A stretch of DNA of 64,000 nt, from contig NW_006763147.1 in NCBI RefSeq assembly GCF_000264905.1, positions 1,355,709-1,419,708 on the forward strand, written 5' to 3'. The notes beneath the pieces were generated by a model. The model was not told the DNA's origin, searched no databases, and worked only from the letters and a program-made list of their open reading frames with translations. Below are positions 47,273 through 58,929 of the stretch, in pieces (the stretch's first letter is position 1; each line of letters opens with the position of its first letter). A program made the translations under genes and the position numbers. Source of the DNA: Stereum hirsutum FP-91666 SS1. Its lineage: Eukaryota > Basidiomycota > Agaricomycetes > Russulales > Stereaceae.

Positions 47273-48393
47273 TTGGGATCAATGCTATCGAGAGCTGGGC
47301 ATCACCATTAGTCTCACGGTGAAGTTGAAGGAGGAATAAAAAGTGGGCGCACTAAAGGTTAGGGCTGTACGGGCAAGTCGCAAAAATTGAATATTGGTGC
47401 CGAGATGCGCCTTGGAAGGCCGGGACGTGTACGACTGTGCTATGTAGCACAAACCTGTTGTACACACTGGCGACTAAACTCTCGAGTGTCCCTCAAAGAC
47501 TGCCCGTGCTGTGTACTACAACACGTTTACCTAGATCCAATGGAACAATGCGAAATGAGCCCAAGCTTCCGCGATCCTAAATCAGACAAAGAACAGAGCT
47601 TATTTTGTGTGTGACAAGTAAAGGGAGAAGAAGAGACGAGAATGGTAATGACGATGAAGCTACACAACAATGATCGATGATGGCCGACCTCTGCAAAGAC
47701 AGTTACGTTCAAGTTCCCGCGCGTCGCGGGGATGTATGAGTGGGAACGCTCTTTAGACTCCGACGATCTCCGACAACCCGGCGGAATGGGTAACCGCGAA
47801 CTTTTGGTTGGCTTGGGGGATCTGGAGCTCTCCAAGTCGCCGCACTCACATAAATCTTCTAGGATCTTGAGGACGTACCAAATGGCCAAACAGGCGATGT
47901 TTTCTACAGGATGACCATTTGACGCGAGTTACTCTGCTTGAATCGCCGGCAGCTCATAGATACTTGCTACGAATTTACCGCCGGCGCCTGCTAATTGCGG
48001 TCTTTTCCATCGTGTTCTCGTCTCGCTCCTCCGTCTGCTACAGTACTAGGAACGCCCAATCTTGCTATAGCACTCTGTACAAGGATTATATGCACCCGCA
48101 GTAATATCATGATAGAGAAGGTATGATACATGGCGACGATTGCGTGATGATAAATGCGACCTGTCGCAGCAATGCTCCGTGGATGACGCCAGAGAAGGGC
48201 GCTTTCGAGTCCACGCTCTTCTGCCTTACGACAGGGACCAAGTTGAGCAACATAACTATCGGATTCGAGAGGTATGGAATGGTGTGATTGACAGAAACGA
48301 TGAGGCCACTGTCATGCTTTGTTTCCCGTATATACTGACCCTTCGATACATGATGGTCTGCGTCGTTCCCATCTCCCAAAATCGGCAATCAAC
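47273..48393. other. intergenic between divergent genes
   Basis: 1.12 kb between the F-box gene and the transporter. No coding frame with splice support was found. Confidence 0.45.
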
Positions 48394-50768
48394 ATGGGAC
48401 ACGCAGAGGAGAAGATTGGCGCATACAGCCTGGACTCGGAGGCTGGTCGCAATGACTCTCCAGAGCCACTGGTGAAACCCATCAAGACGTGGAAGGGCTA
48501 CGTCTGGGACACATGGGAGCTTCCCCAGGACCAGCGCTGGCTGTTGTTCAAGCTGGATGCCTTCGTGCTAACCTTCGCCTCGGTGAGTGTTTGCCGTCTC
48601 TAATTTATCCAATGGCCAACGAAACGGGTCCTTCAAACCTGTGAATTGCACCCGTTGAGCGGTGTTTCACTTATTCTGTCTCCAGGAGCAGCGATGTAAC
48701 CGGTATTCTAGCGCTTGTCTGTGATGGATTTCACCCGTTTTGGATGCATGGGTATTTTCACCGACATCCAGCGTCTAAAACGGGTGAATGTCGGGTGTTG
48801 AACGCTCATTTTACGTTCCCTGCTGCCGTCATAAAGAATATAAATGTTCTAACACAGAACTGCTTAGATCGGCTACTTCCTCAAGAACCTCGATTTGACC
48901 AACGTCAACAATGCCTACCTCAGTGGCATGGAGGAAGACCTGCAGATGTATGGTAACCAGCTCGTGACCAGCACCTCCATCTATACCGTCGGCTATGTCA
49001 TTGGGCAGGTTCCTTCGAATCTGCTACTGACTCGTGTATCGCCGCGATGGGTCATACCTGCGGTGCGTATCTTTCCGTACCATCTCAACTGTGCCAACAG
49101 CACTGACATAAATCATGTAGCTTGAGGTCGGCTGGGGCATCGCCACCATCTGTACTTCGACCGTGAAGTCGTACAAGTCTCTCTACGCCCTACGGTTTCT
49201 CGTAGGCCTCTTCGAGTAAGCCTTCATCCCCTTGATCCTACCACCTGAAATTTGCTTCAGCGGATCAGAGGTTAACGTTTCCTGCACAGATCTGGCTTCT
49301 ACCCCGGCATTCATTACCTGCTCGGGTCGTGGTATACCCCTCGGGAGATTGGCAAGCGAGCCATGGTATTTTGGCTAGCTGGCTCGATTGGGCAGCTGTT
49401 CAGCGGTTTCCTGCAGGCGGCCGCCTACACGAACCTGAGTGGCGTGGGTGGCTATGCAGGTTGGAGATGGCTGTTCATCATAGACGGCATTATCACGCTA
49501 CCGCTCGCCTTGCTCGGCTTCTTGTTCTTTCCCAATCTACCGCAAGGTGGGAAAAAGACATGGTGGACGTCCGAAGAGGAACACGTTCTCTCGGTTAGGC
49601 GGATGGAGGCTATTGGACGCGCGGGAAAGGAGCCATGGACACAGTCAAAGGTGAAGAGGATATTGTTGAGCTGGCATACTTACCTCCTTCGTGAGTACTT
49701 TCAAGTCCCATATCTTCTGTGCTCGAGGCCCGTGCTGACCATTAAAACTCAGCCTTGCTGTACATCGTGTGGAACAACGGTGGGCCGCAAGCAGCCATGG
49801 GCTACTGGCTGAAGAGCTTCAACGAAACACCTGCTCCCGTCCCCGGCGTTACTTTCACCGTTTCGCAGATAAACACTCGTATGTCTGTTGCCCCCGAGAC
49901 TCTGAGGCATAGCTCACGTTTAATACCTTTTACAGTGCCTCTCACCACGACCGGTCTCTTCATCTGTGTGGCTTTCGTGTGGGGTTGGCTCTCCGACGCA
50001 TGCCGCGGGTCGCGCTGGCCCTTCATCTACGCCGGTGCCGTCTTAACCGTGAGTTTGGAGCCCTTCGCATGTCTCTTTCTTTTCGGAGTGCTTGCTGACA
50101 GATACTCCCCACCATTTAGCTTATCTTCAGCATTCTCATGCGCCAGATGCCGCTGTACGAGAACATTTACGGCCGAAAGGTTGTATATTGGCTCAGTCAA
50201 CTTGGGGTATGTCTGTTCTTCGTCTGTCTAGCCCTGCCTTCACTCACCCAATTTTAACTAGTTCGGCGCCGGCCCACTCATCTTGAGCTGGATCAACGAG
50301 ATTTGCTCGGATGACACGGAGAAGAGAGCGTTAGTTGTTGGACTGGCTAACGACCTCGCGTATGTCGTGCAGGCGGTCGTAAGTCCCTTCTGTCCTTCGC
50401 GGGTGTAAACTACTCCTAATGTACGGGGATCAGGCACCCAACTTCGTATGGAAGACCACGGACTTCCCAGCCGCCAAGAAGGGATACCTCTGGTCTATCA
50501 TCCTTCAAGTCCTACTGAGTAAATCCACCCTACCTCTATCTGAAGTGCTTTGGACATGCCGTTAACAAGTCCTTTCCCTACAGTTCTCGTGACGGCTGCC
50601 ATTCAGATCCTTCTTTGGCGGGATAGAAGAACGGCGTCGAGAGCGGAGCCTGAGGACTCGTTACCTGCGTCGTCTCAGGTCAGCGATATCCCGCACTTGG
50701 AGGCAAGCGATGTTAAGGGGGAGAAGACCGATCGTGTTGACGAGGCTAAGCTGGAGACCCTGGGCTAG
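48394..50768 (+). CDS. pantothenate-type MFS transporter (Liz1/Fen2 group)
   Basis: Plasma-membrane anion/H+ symporter of the allantoate-permease family, probably importing pantothenate. ATG 48394 (MGHAEEKIGAYSLD). Exon 1 ends at about 48581; a 280-base intron with an inverted repeat follows. Exon 2 starts IGYFLKNLDLTNVNNAYLSG...MEEDLQMYGNQLVTSTSIYT. Later blocks are GYVIGQVPSNLLLTRVSPRW, EVGWGIATICTSTVKSYKSL, SGFYPGIHYLLGSWYTPREI, AGWRWLFIIDGIITLPLALL, WNNGGPQAAMGYWLKSFNE and SWINEICSDDTEKRALVVGL. These match Liz1/Fen2 more closely than Dal5. About nine introns; the C-terminal tail is polar. The substrate is inferred from family resemblance. Phosphopantothenoylcysteine decarboxylase, of the same pathway, lies 20 kb away. 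Confidence 0.88.
48730..48788. repeat. inverted repeat in transporter intron
   Basis: TTCACCCGTTTT at 48730-48741 and its exact reverse complement AAAACGGGTGAA at 48777-48788 flank a 35-base loop. Related pieces (AAACGGGT near 48620, CACCCGTT near 48648) lie upstream in the same long intron. Confidence 0.75.
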
Positions 50769-51420
50769 CTCTGAGCCTAGCAGTCAGATGCCGATGATGT
50801 AGACGACGATCTTTTTTTTCTCGTTTGGGTGGAGGGTGTAGTAGTATTTTCACGAATTTGTACGTTGGAATAGACAGGATTTTTCTCGCACTCGGAACGT
50901 AGTATCAAACCGCAGAGGATTCAATGGAGTACTGTACAACAGACTAGTGTCCGCCGCTGCTGTCCAGGCACAGGCTCAGATTCAACACAAATGGACTGCT
51001 TCGAGCGAAATGATAACGAACGCCTTCGTCGTTGTGATGTACGCCTTGAACGATAAGGTATGCGTTCAATGCATGAATAAATGGCGTCAGAGTACTCGCA
51101 CCAGTCTAGGCGCTAGCTCTCGACCTCATAGTAGAGCAAACAAACCGAGCCGATCTCGAACAATCTTTCCGGACCACCTCAGTGGAGCGAAGTCTACATA
51201 TCTATTACAAGAGCTCCGCGACAAGTACATACTAAATAGCCCACCCGAAGAATAAAAAAGTCACGTAGCGTCCGTCACTCTAAACCCACCAACCGTAATA
51301 AGGAAACCGTGTTCGTTACATGGCCCACATGTCCAAAATATATAGGAAAGCTCACACGTTCCCAAGAGTTCGTCTAGTCCAAGAGCAAGCGTGAAAAGGC
51401 GTAAGGTAGAAGAAATTAAC
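50769..51420. other. convergent intergenic region
   Basis: 652 bases between facing 3' ends. A short plus frame (50947-51255) has no recognised domain. Confidence 0.45.
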
Positions 51421-53577
51421 TTAAAAGAAAACGGTCTCCCCCAAACCAGGAACAACGAACTCGTCCTCCCTCATTCCCAACTTTTCCCGTTCCTCTTTCA
51501 GCGCGACGGGAGGCTCGAGCACCGGTTCGGAGGTGAGTTGCCACGTCCTGTAGGAATATAAGAATTGCGTGGACGTAAATACGAGAGCCGGAAAGAGTGA
51601 GGAGGGAGGAATAAGAGAAGAGAACGAATAGAACCCACCCCCAGTGCATGGCCAGCCCTTTCTTCCCCTTCACGTCCCTCAACATTCTCACCGCATCCGC
51701 AGGCGACGCATGCAAGTTCGACCACATCTCCCTTGGATGATAGGCCCTATATCACCATAACACCGCCACCGCCAAACAGACCAAAAAAAACAGAGTCAGT
51801 CCTCGCGCAAAAGTAACACCCAAGAATCTGCAGGCACAAAACCCCGTAAGATGTAAAGGACGTACCCAATAGGCAACATCGCCCCATCCACCCCTCCAAA
51901 CCTCTCACCAACCTCTTTAAACGCAGGACAAACCTCCCTCGCCACCGGATCGTCCTCCTTCTCCCCCTTATGCACATGCACAGTCTTATACCCCGTATCT
52001 CCCGCAAAGTACACCTTCTTTCCCACCCGACTCCACAGTCCTTCGCCCTCGCCCTTCACCGTAGCCAATTCTGACGAACTCGTCGGAGGTTCCGACGAGG
52101 AAGGAGGAAGGAGCTCTTCAATGACATATGCGCCCCATAGCGTAGACCAACGGTCGAACCCTGTTCGTCCGGAGGTATGTTGGGAGGGTGTACAGGTTAT
52201 ACGGACCTGCGCGTCGATCTGGCCGTCTGCGGTCTTTTCTGATGTCTTGGTGTCCGAAGGCCCGGAGGTGGATGAAGTTGGAACGCCTGGAACCGTAAGC
52301 TTGACGAGCCTCTCGTCCCACCAATCCATCTCATGTACGCGTGATGCGGGGAGCGAGAGCGAGGACTGCATGAGGTGGCCGTTGGATAGTGGGACGAAGA
52401 CGTGTGGGGCTGTGGATCGGGAGGTGGGGTTGCAGAGGGAACGGAGGGTTGGAAGGTCGGTGCTGTGAGATGAGATGCGATACATGTACGATGCAGTGTG
52501 TTAGTATGCATGTGTGCAGGAAACGCAGAGGTGCAGAGGAGGAAAGAAGGTATGGAACGTACTGGTCGTAGTGATTATGCTATAGCCAGCATAAAGAACA
52601 CGCAGACGTCAGCGTCCTTCATCTCGCTCTCTCGGCTTCGAAAAGAAAACTTACGGATAACACGATCATATCCACGTCTGGTACGTCCTCAATCTTACAT
52701 GGTGCATCTACACCACAGCACATCCGTAAGTACAATATCGCAATGCCACCAGTGCCACCGACAGAGCATCATAAAGGTATAAAACGTACCAGTAAACCTA
52801 GGAGGCCCACCACCCCACTGTACGGGCGAACAACGGTTCGAAAAGACGGGGTCGAAGATGATGCGTGGGCCACGGGTGGCGTTGGGAGGTGTGGGGAGTT
52901 CAAGGAGATAGCAGGCGTGGCTATGAAGAGTGTCAGTATAAGGGGTATATTACCAAAGTAACGGTTTGGCGAGAGGAACAGTGGCTTTGGCGAGGTCTTT
53001 GGATTGTGGACGAGAGTGGCGTAGATGAGGCCCGACTCTGTGGCCCACCAAGTACAACAGAACGAGCGGCGTTTGCATAGACGCCCGGAAGGCCAAGGCA
53101 TGTCAGCCGCGACGCGTCAGCAACGTCCAAGCAATGGCCAATGGAAGACCTCGCCACATCCGCTGACCAGGCAGCCTAACCATCACTGGAGAAACGCGCA
53201 CTCACCCGAGCCACGTCGCCTTTGCCTTTTCTTCATTTCCCTTGCCAGTACCCCACGTCGGGACCTGAGTCGGTATATGGTCCTTCACGTCTTCCGGGAT
53301 CTTTACGCCCCCAGAGGCACCTTTCCGAATCATCTTTACGGTAACGTGAATATCTCGGTCGGAGAGCAGGAAGAAGGAGAAAACTCACATCGATCCACAT
53401 CCCCGTGCTCTGATACCTGAACGAAGGCCACGGATTGTGGAACTTGGACTTTGAATCATTGAGATGGTGGGCGGGACGTTTCCCGTTGACGTATCCAGAG
53501 GGGAACCTCCGCGGAGGCTCGATGACCGTCGCGCTGGTAGCAATATTCGGACTGTTTGAAGGGGACGCGCAACGCAT
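51421..53577 (-). CDS. NAPE-hydrolysing phospholipase D-type metallo-hydrolase
   Basis: Zinc-dependent metallo-beta-lactamase-fold enzyme that releases N-acylethanolamines from N-acyl-phosphatidylethanolamine; usually membrane-associated. The start is placed at ATG 53577 ([20 protein letters not shown]), with ATG 53655 as an in-frame alternative. The protein then reads [20 protein letters not shown] and [19 protein letters not shown] 285-base intron (52921-53205) precedes [20 protein letters not shown]...[20 protein letters not shown]. The metal motif HxHxDH is completed across splices (VLSHNHYDHTDLPTL). Next come [20 protein letters not shown]...[43 protein letters not shown] and [14 protein letters not shown]. 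All zinc-ligand motifs are present. The Ser/Pro/Glu-rich insert before KVYFAGDTG is larger than in animal enzymes. Confidence 0.88.
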
Positions 53578-53912
53578 GCTGGCGATGTGAGAGGGGCGGC
53601 AAAGGTACTGAGGAGTGGTGGTGACAGTGAGGACAGACCGCAAGGGGGAACACATAAGTTATAGGCCGAGGGGCCTGTAATGTATAGCTGTCGGAAGCGC
53701 CTGACGTTGTATATCAGCGCCCGCATTTGGTCGTGCGCGTTCAAGACGGCACGGACTGTAAGTGGCGTCCATTCTGATGCCTTTGATGCCTGGCGTACGC
53801 GTACACTTCGGCTGTAGCAAGCTGGCAGCGATGTCCAGGAATGCTCGATTCAAGCAAGTCGCTGGAGGACTTCATTTAAGTGGTTGGAATGCTGTGCTAG
53901 CATGCTTAACTA

Positions 53913-55186
53913 CAGGGTTTTGCATAAGAAACCGGAATGTCGCGCGCAGAAAATCCTGTGTGCCTGAACCAAACAAAGCCATAAACGGCAGCCTTGCTCG
54001 GCATTCCTCGGCAGGATTCGTGTGGCACCAGCGAGGTATGCCCCTGTTCTTGAGCGTACCGACATTGCACACCCTTCATCCCACTGAGAGGTGCTCAGCA
54101 GGTTTGCATTTGTGATCATATTCGTTGCTACTGAAGTACATATCAGATAAGTCCAAAAGACCCGTTATAAAAGAGCCCGACGAGACAATCCCTCAACCCT
54201 CAACATAACAGGCGCAGACGTGCGGGCTGCCATTCCACACGACTCGAGGCTCGACTTCCTCCGGTACCATAGGATACACCTTAGTCACCCCACTCAGCCA
54301 TTCCATATATGCATCTCGTCTCGAGACTCGTGAAAGGATGAAAAAAATACCAACTAAATACCACATGAGTGTACTAAGAAAGAGGGGGGACACATATGTC
54401 TCGGAGACTTACGAGGTGGGATGGGAGGGCATCGCGAGCATGATGACCGGGAGCATCGGCTTTTCATGTTGATTGTACTGAAGCAGAAATCTGACACATG
54501 CAGTTGAAAGCGAACCGAATACCCACCGGTTACCCAGTCCTGATGCTTTGCGCGCGGAGTTTTAGTACTCTGTTGTCGCAGGGCAGTTCTGGAGCACGGA
54601 CAAGGTGGTTCCTCGATTACGAGGGGAAAGGGGGGAACGATGGACAGAAAAGATTACAATAAGTCCAATGGCTTTGTATGCGAGGAAAGAGAAGAAAGGA
54701 CGCACCCTTCCGACATACGCAGATGAACAGACTTCCTTCCTACAAAAACATCCCTTCAGTCATGCCGGTACTTACGTTCAGAATCTCGTTGTCTTTGTCG
54801 CATAGATAGCGTGGCCGGGAACACGAGCTGAGACCCGATTGTCCTTGCGACTACCAGAGCGAAAAGTCGACGTTGATGTTGATGCAATGTTGTTGAGGAC
54901 CGCTGGAACACCGAACGTGTTGATCGTTGCGAAAACAATGTCACGAGAATACATGATGAAGGCGAGAACTCTTATAGGGCGGAGTTCCGTAAGATCTAAG
55001 TTCAAGCACTAGAGAGCATATCGAGAGGTCTCTGAACAACGATATGGGCCGGAGAGATGAGAGGTATTTCTGAGGTGCGCCACTGCCGAAACGTCGCCGA
55101 GAGTGCTTACCATTTACGGCTTTGTTTGGCTCAGGCGCCCAGGATTTTTCTTCGCGCGACATTCCGGTTTCATATGCAAAACCCTG
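53913..55186. mobile_element. TIR DNA element 1, non-autonomous, TA-flanked
   Basis: Left end (from 53913) and right end (to 55186, reverse complement) both begin CAGGGTTTTGCATA and continue with about 80-95 bases of roughly 85% matching sequence (GAAACCGGAATGTCGCGCG, then AAATCCTG, CCAAACAAAGCC). Each end abuts a TA (53911-53912 and 55187-55188), as expected for a Tc1/mariner- or pogo-type target duplication. The 1.27 kb between has no transposase frame that I recognise; the longest frames are under 80 residues. It is therefore a non-autonomous or decayed copy. The superfamily is an inference from TA and TIR only. Confidence 0.72.
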
Positions 55187-55188
55187 TA

Positions 55189-56190
55189 CTGTGGCGGACT
55201 AGGATCCTGGACAGATGGGCTTTCTCGCTGGTTTATTCAATATCCTGTCTATGACATGCAAACAAAATGGCACATTTGGGTAGTCCGGCATATATTTAGT
55301 GCCATTACAATTGTTTGGAGAGTCTGATGTACTAAATCATCACGAACGAATATTTTACGACGACGACTGGGGAAAGTGGCAAAACAGGGAAGCTGGACGC
55401 GCGCCGAAAGGGCCCGGCTATTGCCGAATGAGTGGCGAAAAAGAGGTCAAAAGGCGCCACACCCCCTTGCCCACCGATTTCGTACACATAATTGTTATAA
55501 GACCAGCAACAAAAAGTACCCGTAGCGCTCCATTATGTACCATTCTATCTGCTCAAATATTTGTGGAATGCTGCACGATATTTTGCACTCGAAATTCATT
55601 CGGGTGTTTGAGAGGTGCAAAATCGGCCACTTCTATAAAATTGTGCTCTCTGGAAGCCAAACGGTCTGGTAAAAATAAGCACAGCTCGGCAACAGAAGTA
55701 TTTGGCTGGGACTCCAAGACTATAAACTTTTTGTATGAGGAAGATGATAGATGCTGGTGCTAGAACCTCACGAAGTGGGAGCCTCTTGTGGCGCGTTAGC
55801 CAGAGGATCCCCTCAACAAAAGATGTCACACGTAAAAGTAGGCAACCATTGTCTGCCAAAATAATTTGGAATCACTTATGGCATGTCCGTGTTCACGCCC
55901 CACATATACCTTCACGAGCATATAGGCTGATATTAAAGGCTGGTCGAGGCGTCCATGTCGGTTGAGCTCTCTACATGTGGCAAAGTTGCCACACAAACCC
56001 CATCTCCGACAACATTTCACCATGTTCTACAAGATACTCACGAGAATAACACAAAGTATTTTTGCATACCGCACGGGAAGGCATATACCTACAGTTTATG
56101 TAGAGACAAAAAGGTATGAATATGCCTGCTTAAAATTCCAGAAAACTTTGTCCAGCTTCTATGTCCGTCCAGCTTCCTAGTCCGCCACAG
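55189..56190. mobile_element. TIR DNA element 2, non-autonomous, TA-flanked
   Basis: Left end from 55189 and reverse complement of the right end (to 56190) both read CTGTGGCGGACTAGGA, then CTGGAC after a two-base difference. TA lies at 55187-55188 and 56191-56192. The interior has one plus-strand frame of 154 codons (55299-55763) without a recognised domain and no DDE-type signature that I can see. The terminus, a GTGGCGGA core next to TA, recalls mariner-type elements. The left TA is the same dinucleotide that ends element 1, so one element inserted exactly at the border of the other. Confidence 0.75.
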
Positions 56191-56436
56191 TATGCCGTTT
56201 CAATGCCGTCTGCTTACACGCCTCATTTGTTGAGAATCTGTTGATTTGATCTTATCTTGGGTATCGGCAATGCCGATGTGCCACACGGAATGACTCGTTG
56301 GTTTACGTTTCGTCTCGATTTTTCCAGCTTGTAGGCGTACACAATGCCAGCTTGTCTGTCTCTCACTACCACTTTGTTTCCTCGACTACTGAACTAACGG
56401 ACAACACAGAGAGTGGGTATTTCATAATTCCGAAAA

Positions 56437-58529
56437 TGGCATCTGGCATCCCTTGTTCAGCACCGGCGTTCGACGCGTCGAGTCATCACGGATCGACTCC
56501 CCGATCAATTGAGCTTTCCCGTTTGGATGGCCCATCATCTGTTCCAGCCACCGTAACGCCCAACACCACTGAGGAGTATGACAACCAGGTCGAAGCTGAT
56601 TCCTCGAGTCTTAGAAACGAGTCGTCTCTGGCCCCTGTGGATGGGGGGTATCGAGCATGGTCATTTGTGCGTTGATTTTTTTTGTTCTGTTTCCAATCCG
56701 GCCTTCTGTCCACCGCCCATTATACTGACGATCTGTGATTCATCTGGTGTATCTATATACCATCAGCTGGCCGGTGCGTTCATGATAGAAACGATTGCGT
56801 GGGGCTTCCCAAGCTCTTATGGTGTCTTCCTCGATGCCTACCTCGCCGATTCGAAATGGTCTTCACAACCTAATGCAGCATATCTTTTGCCACTCACTGG
56901 TAATTTATGCTCCGGACTTATGTATTGTACCAGTGAGTTCAGGGAATAGTTTCGCTCAAGATGTTATTTCTCCTCCGAGAAATTATAGGGACTGACGAGA
57001 CCATTGTTTGCTGGTATGGCAGGCTGTTTACTTTACCCTCTCACCAATCGGTTTCCTCAACTTCGGACGACGATGATGTGGGTTGGTGCCGTCCTGTCGT
57101 GGGTCGCTCTCTTTGCAGCCAGTTATGCGACTAGCGTAACCCAATTAGTTGGATTACAAGGCGCTCTTTACTCCTTGGGCGGAGGTAGGTTCCTATGTTC
57201 ACTTCATCTCGGCCGTCGAGGACCCAGGGTTGATATTTATCTTTGCAATCACGAACTATAGCACTATTGTACGCCCCGATCCCAGGCCTCCTCCAAGAAT
57301 GGTTCGTCAAACGGCGTGGAATGGCCTACGGCGTCATCTTCGCCGGAACGAGTTTCGCAGGCCTTTTCTTCCCCCTCCTCCTCCCCCATCTCTTCACCCT
57401 ATGGGGCACCGGGAAAACTCTGCGTTATCTTTCGATAGTTCTGGTCGTGTGTTCCGCAGGGTCGTTGTTCCTGATTAAACCGCGGTTGCCGCTGCAGAGG
57501 GTGCATGGGCCGAGTAGGGGTGGGATGTGGAGTTTGAGGGTGGCGGCGAGGGGCGAGGATGGATTGGGGAGACAGGCGTGGGTCAGGGATTGGAGTTGGT
57601 GGTTGTTGATTGTGGCGAATACGTTGCAGGGGTTTGCGTATTATGTGCCGATCGTGTGGTTGCCTAGTTGGTTTCTTTTCTCTTCTCGTGAAAAGAGCAT
57701 ACATACTCACCGTTTTTCCCTTTCTTTTCTCAGCGTTTACATCTGCATTGAACGTATCGAGTTCTACTTCGTCGCTCTCACTGTCCCTATTGAACGGTAC
57801 GTATCTAGTATACATCGCTCATTCATACTATACTCGTCGCTACTCACTCACCTCACCGTCTATCTCTCTCCAGGAGCATCCGTCATCGCCAAGCTCGGCT
57901 TCGGTGCCCTCTCCGACTACGTCTCCCCCTGGATCATCGCCCTCTTCATGTTCACCTGCACGTCCGTCGCCACATTCGTCCTTTGGGGCATCACTGGCCA
58001 CGTCGTGGCCGGTGTGCTCGTGTTCGGAGTGGTCTATGGGATACTGGCGGGTGGGTGGTTCGCTATCTGGGGAGCATTCGTCAAGGGGATCACTAGTAAG
58101 TTTTCTCCCATTTGTTTTAGAATGCTAGACCTGATGGTCTATTATTTGTAGAGGATAATCCTTCGGCGTCCATGACGCTCATGGGCATGCTCATGCTTTC
58201 CAGTCAGTACTGTCCTCCCCTTCGATCACATCGCGTCTGTGAAGCGCTCATACCCATCACACTCACGTATCTTCTTCTCCATCCTCACAGCCGGCCTCGG
58301 AAACATCCTCTCAACCCCAATCTCCACCGCCCTATCCTCGTCCTCGTCTTCCATTGTCTCATCCTCCGGCAACAACAACATGAGTCACACCGGGTTCGGA
58401 GTGCAAGGTGGGAAATACGAAGGAATGATCGTATACGTGGGGAGTTGTTTTGCTGCTGCGGCGTTGGTGGCGTTGTTGGGGTGGGGAGGGGAGAGGAAGG
58501 GATTCGTGATGGCGGGGAGGCGGGTCTGA
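56437..58529 (+). CDS. monocarboxylate-type MFS transporter
   Basis: MFS protein of the fungal MCT-like group; substrate unknown. ATG 56437 (MASGIPCSAPAFDASSHHGS) gives a polar N-terminus, then VDGGYRAWSFLAGAFMIETI, the family's first helix with the DGGY/GWxV-type signature, WGFPSSYGVFLDAYLADS and a CLLYPLTNRFPQLRTTMMWV segment. Then LLYAPIPGLLQEWFVKRRGM...AYGVIFAGTSFAGLFFPLLL, ANTLQGFAYYVPIVWLPTFT, SVIAKLGFGALSDYVSPWII and GGWFAIWGAFVKGITKDNPS. The C-terminus is Ser/Gly-rich with a last helix ending LLGWGGERKGF. About eight exons. The junction at about 56900-57000 only restores the frame with a non-consensus splice (donor GTATTG, acceptor GACGAG), so a defect there is possible. The gene starts 245 bases from TIR element 2. 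Confidence 0.78.
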
Positions 58530-58929
58530 ATCTTAGATTGGTGAGAAGGTGAACTTGAATTACGGGGCGATAGGGTGTGTTGTTGTCCGAAATGGAGTGG
58601 ATCGCGACGTTGTGGATTGACGAGGATGATTGTTGTACTGGCGCGGTCATCTTGGGGCTTTGGTAAAATGTATAATACTTCACGTCAGGATCTCCAGGCC
58701 TTCGGCTGCCATTTGCATTGTAAAGCGCCTGTCAGACTCGCTATCATGACATGCGCACAGAATATACACATGTCCCGTATACGAACAGTCTGACACGGCC
58801 TATTGTTCACACAACTAATTCATAAAATACATATTTCCTTCTTCAACTTCGCCCCTCAGGCTCAACCTTCAATGTTTTCATGATTCAGACCCACGACCTT
58901 TTGGGCATTGTTGAAATTTCGTTAACTCT
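58530..58929. other. convergent intergenic region
   Basis: 400 bases between facing 3' ends; no gene recognised. Confidence 0.5.

Noticed and set aside
55299..55763. 154-codon frame inside TIR element 2 as transposase
   Set aside because: No recognisable DDE/D or helix-turn-helix motif and too short for a complete transposase.
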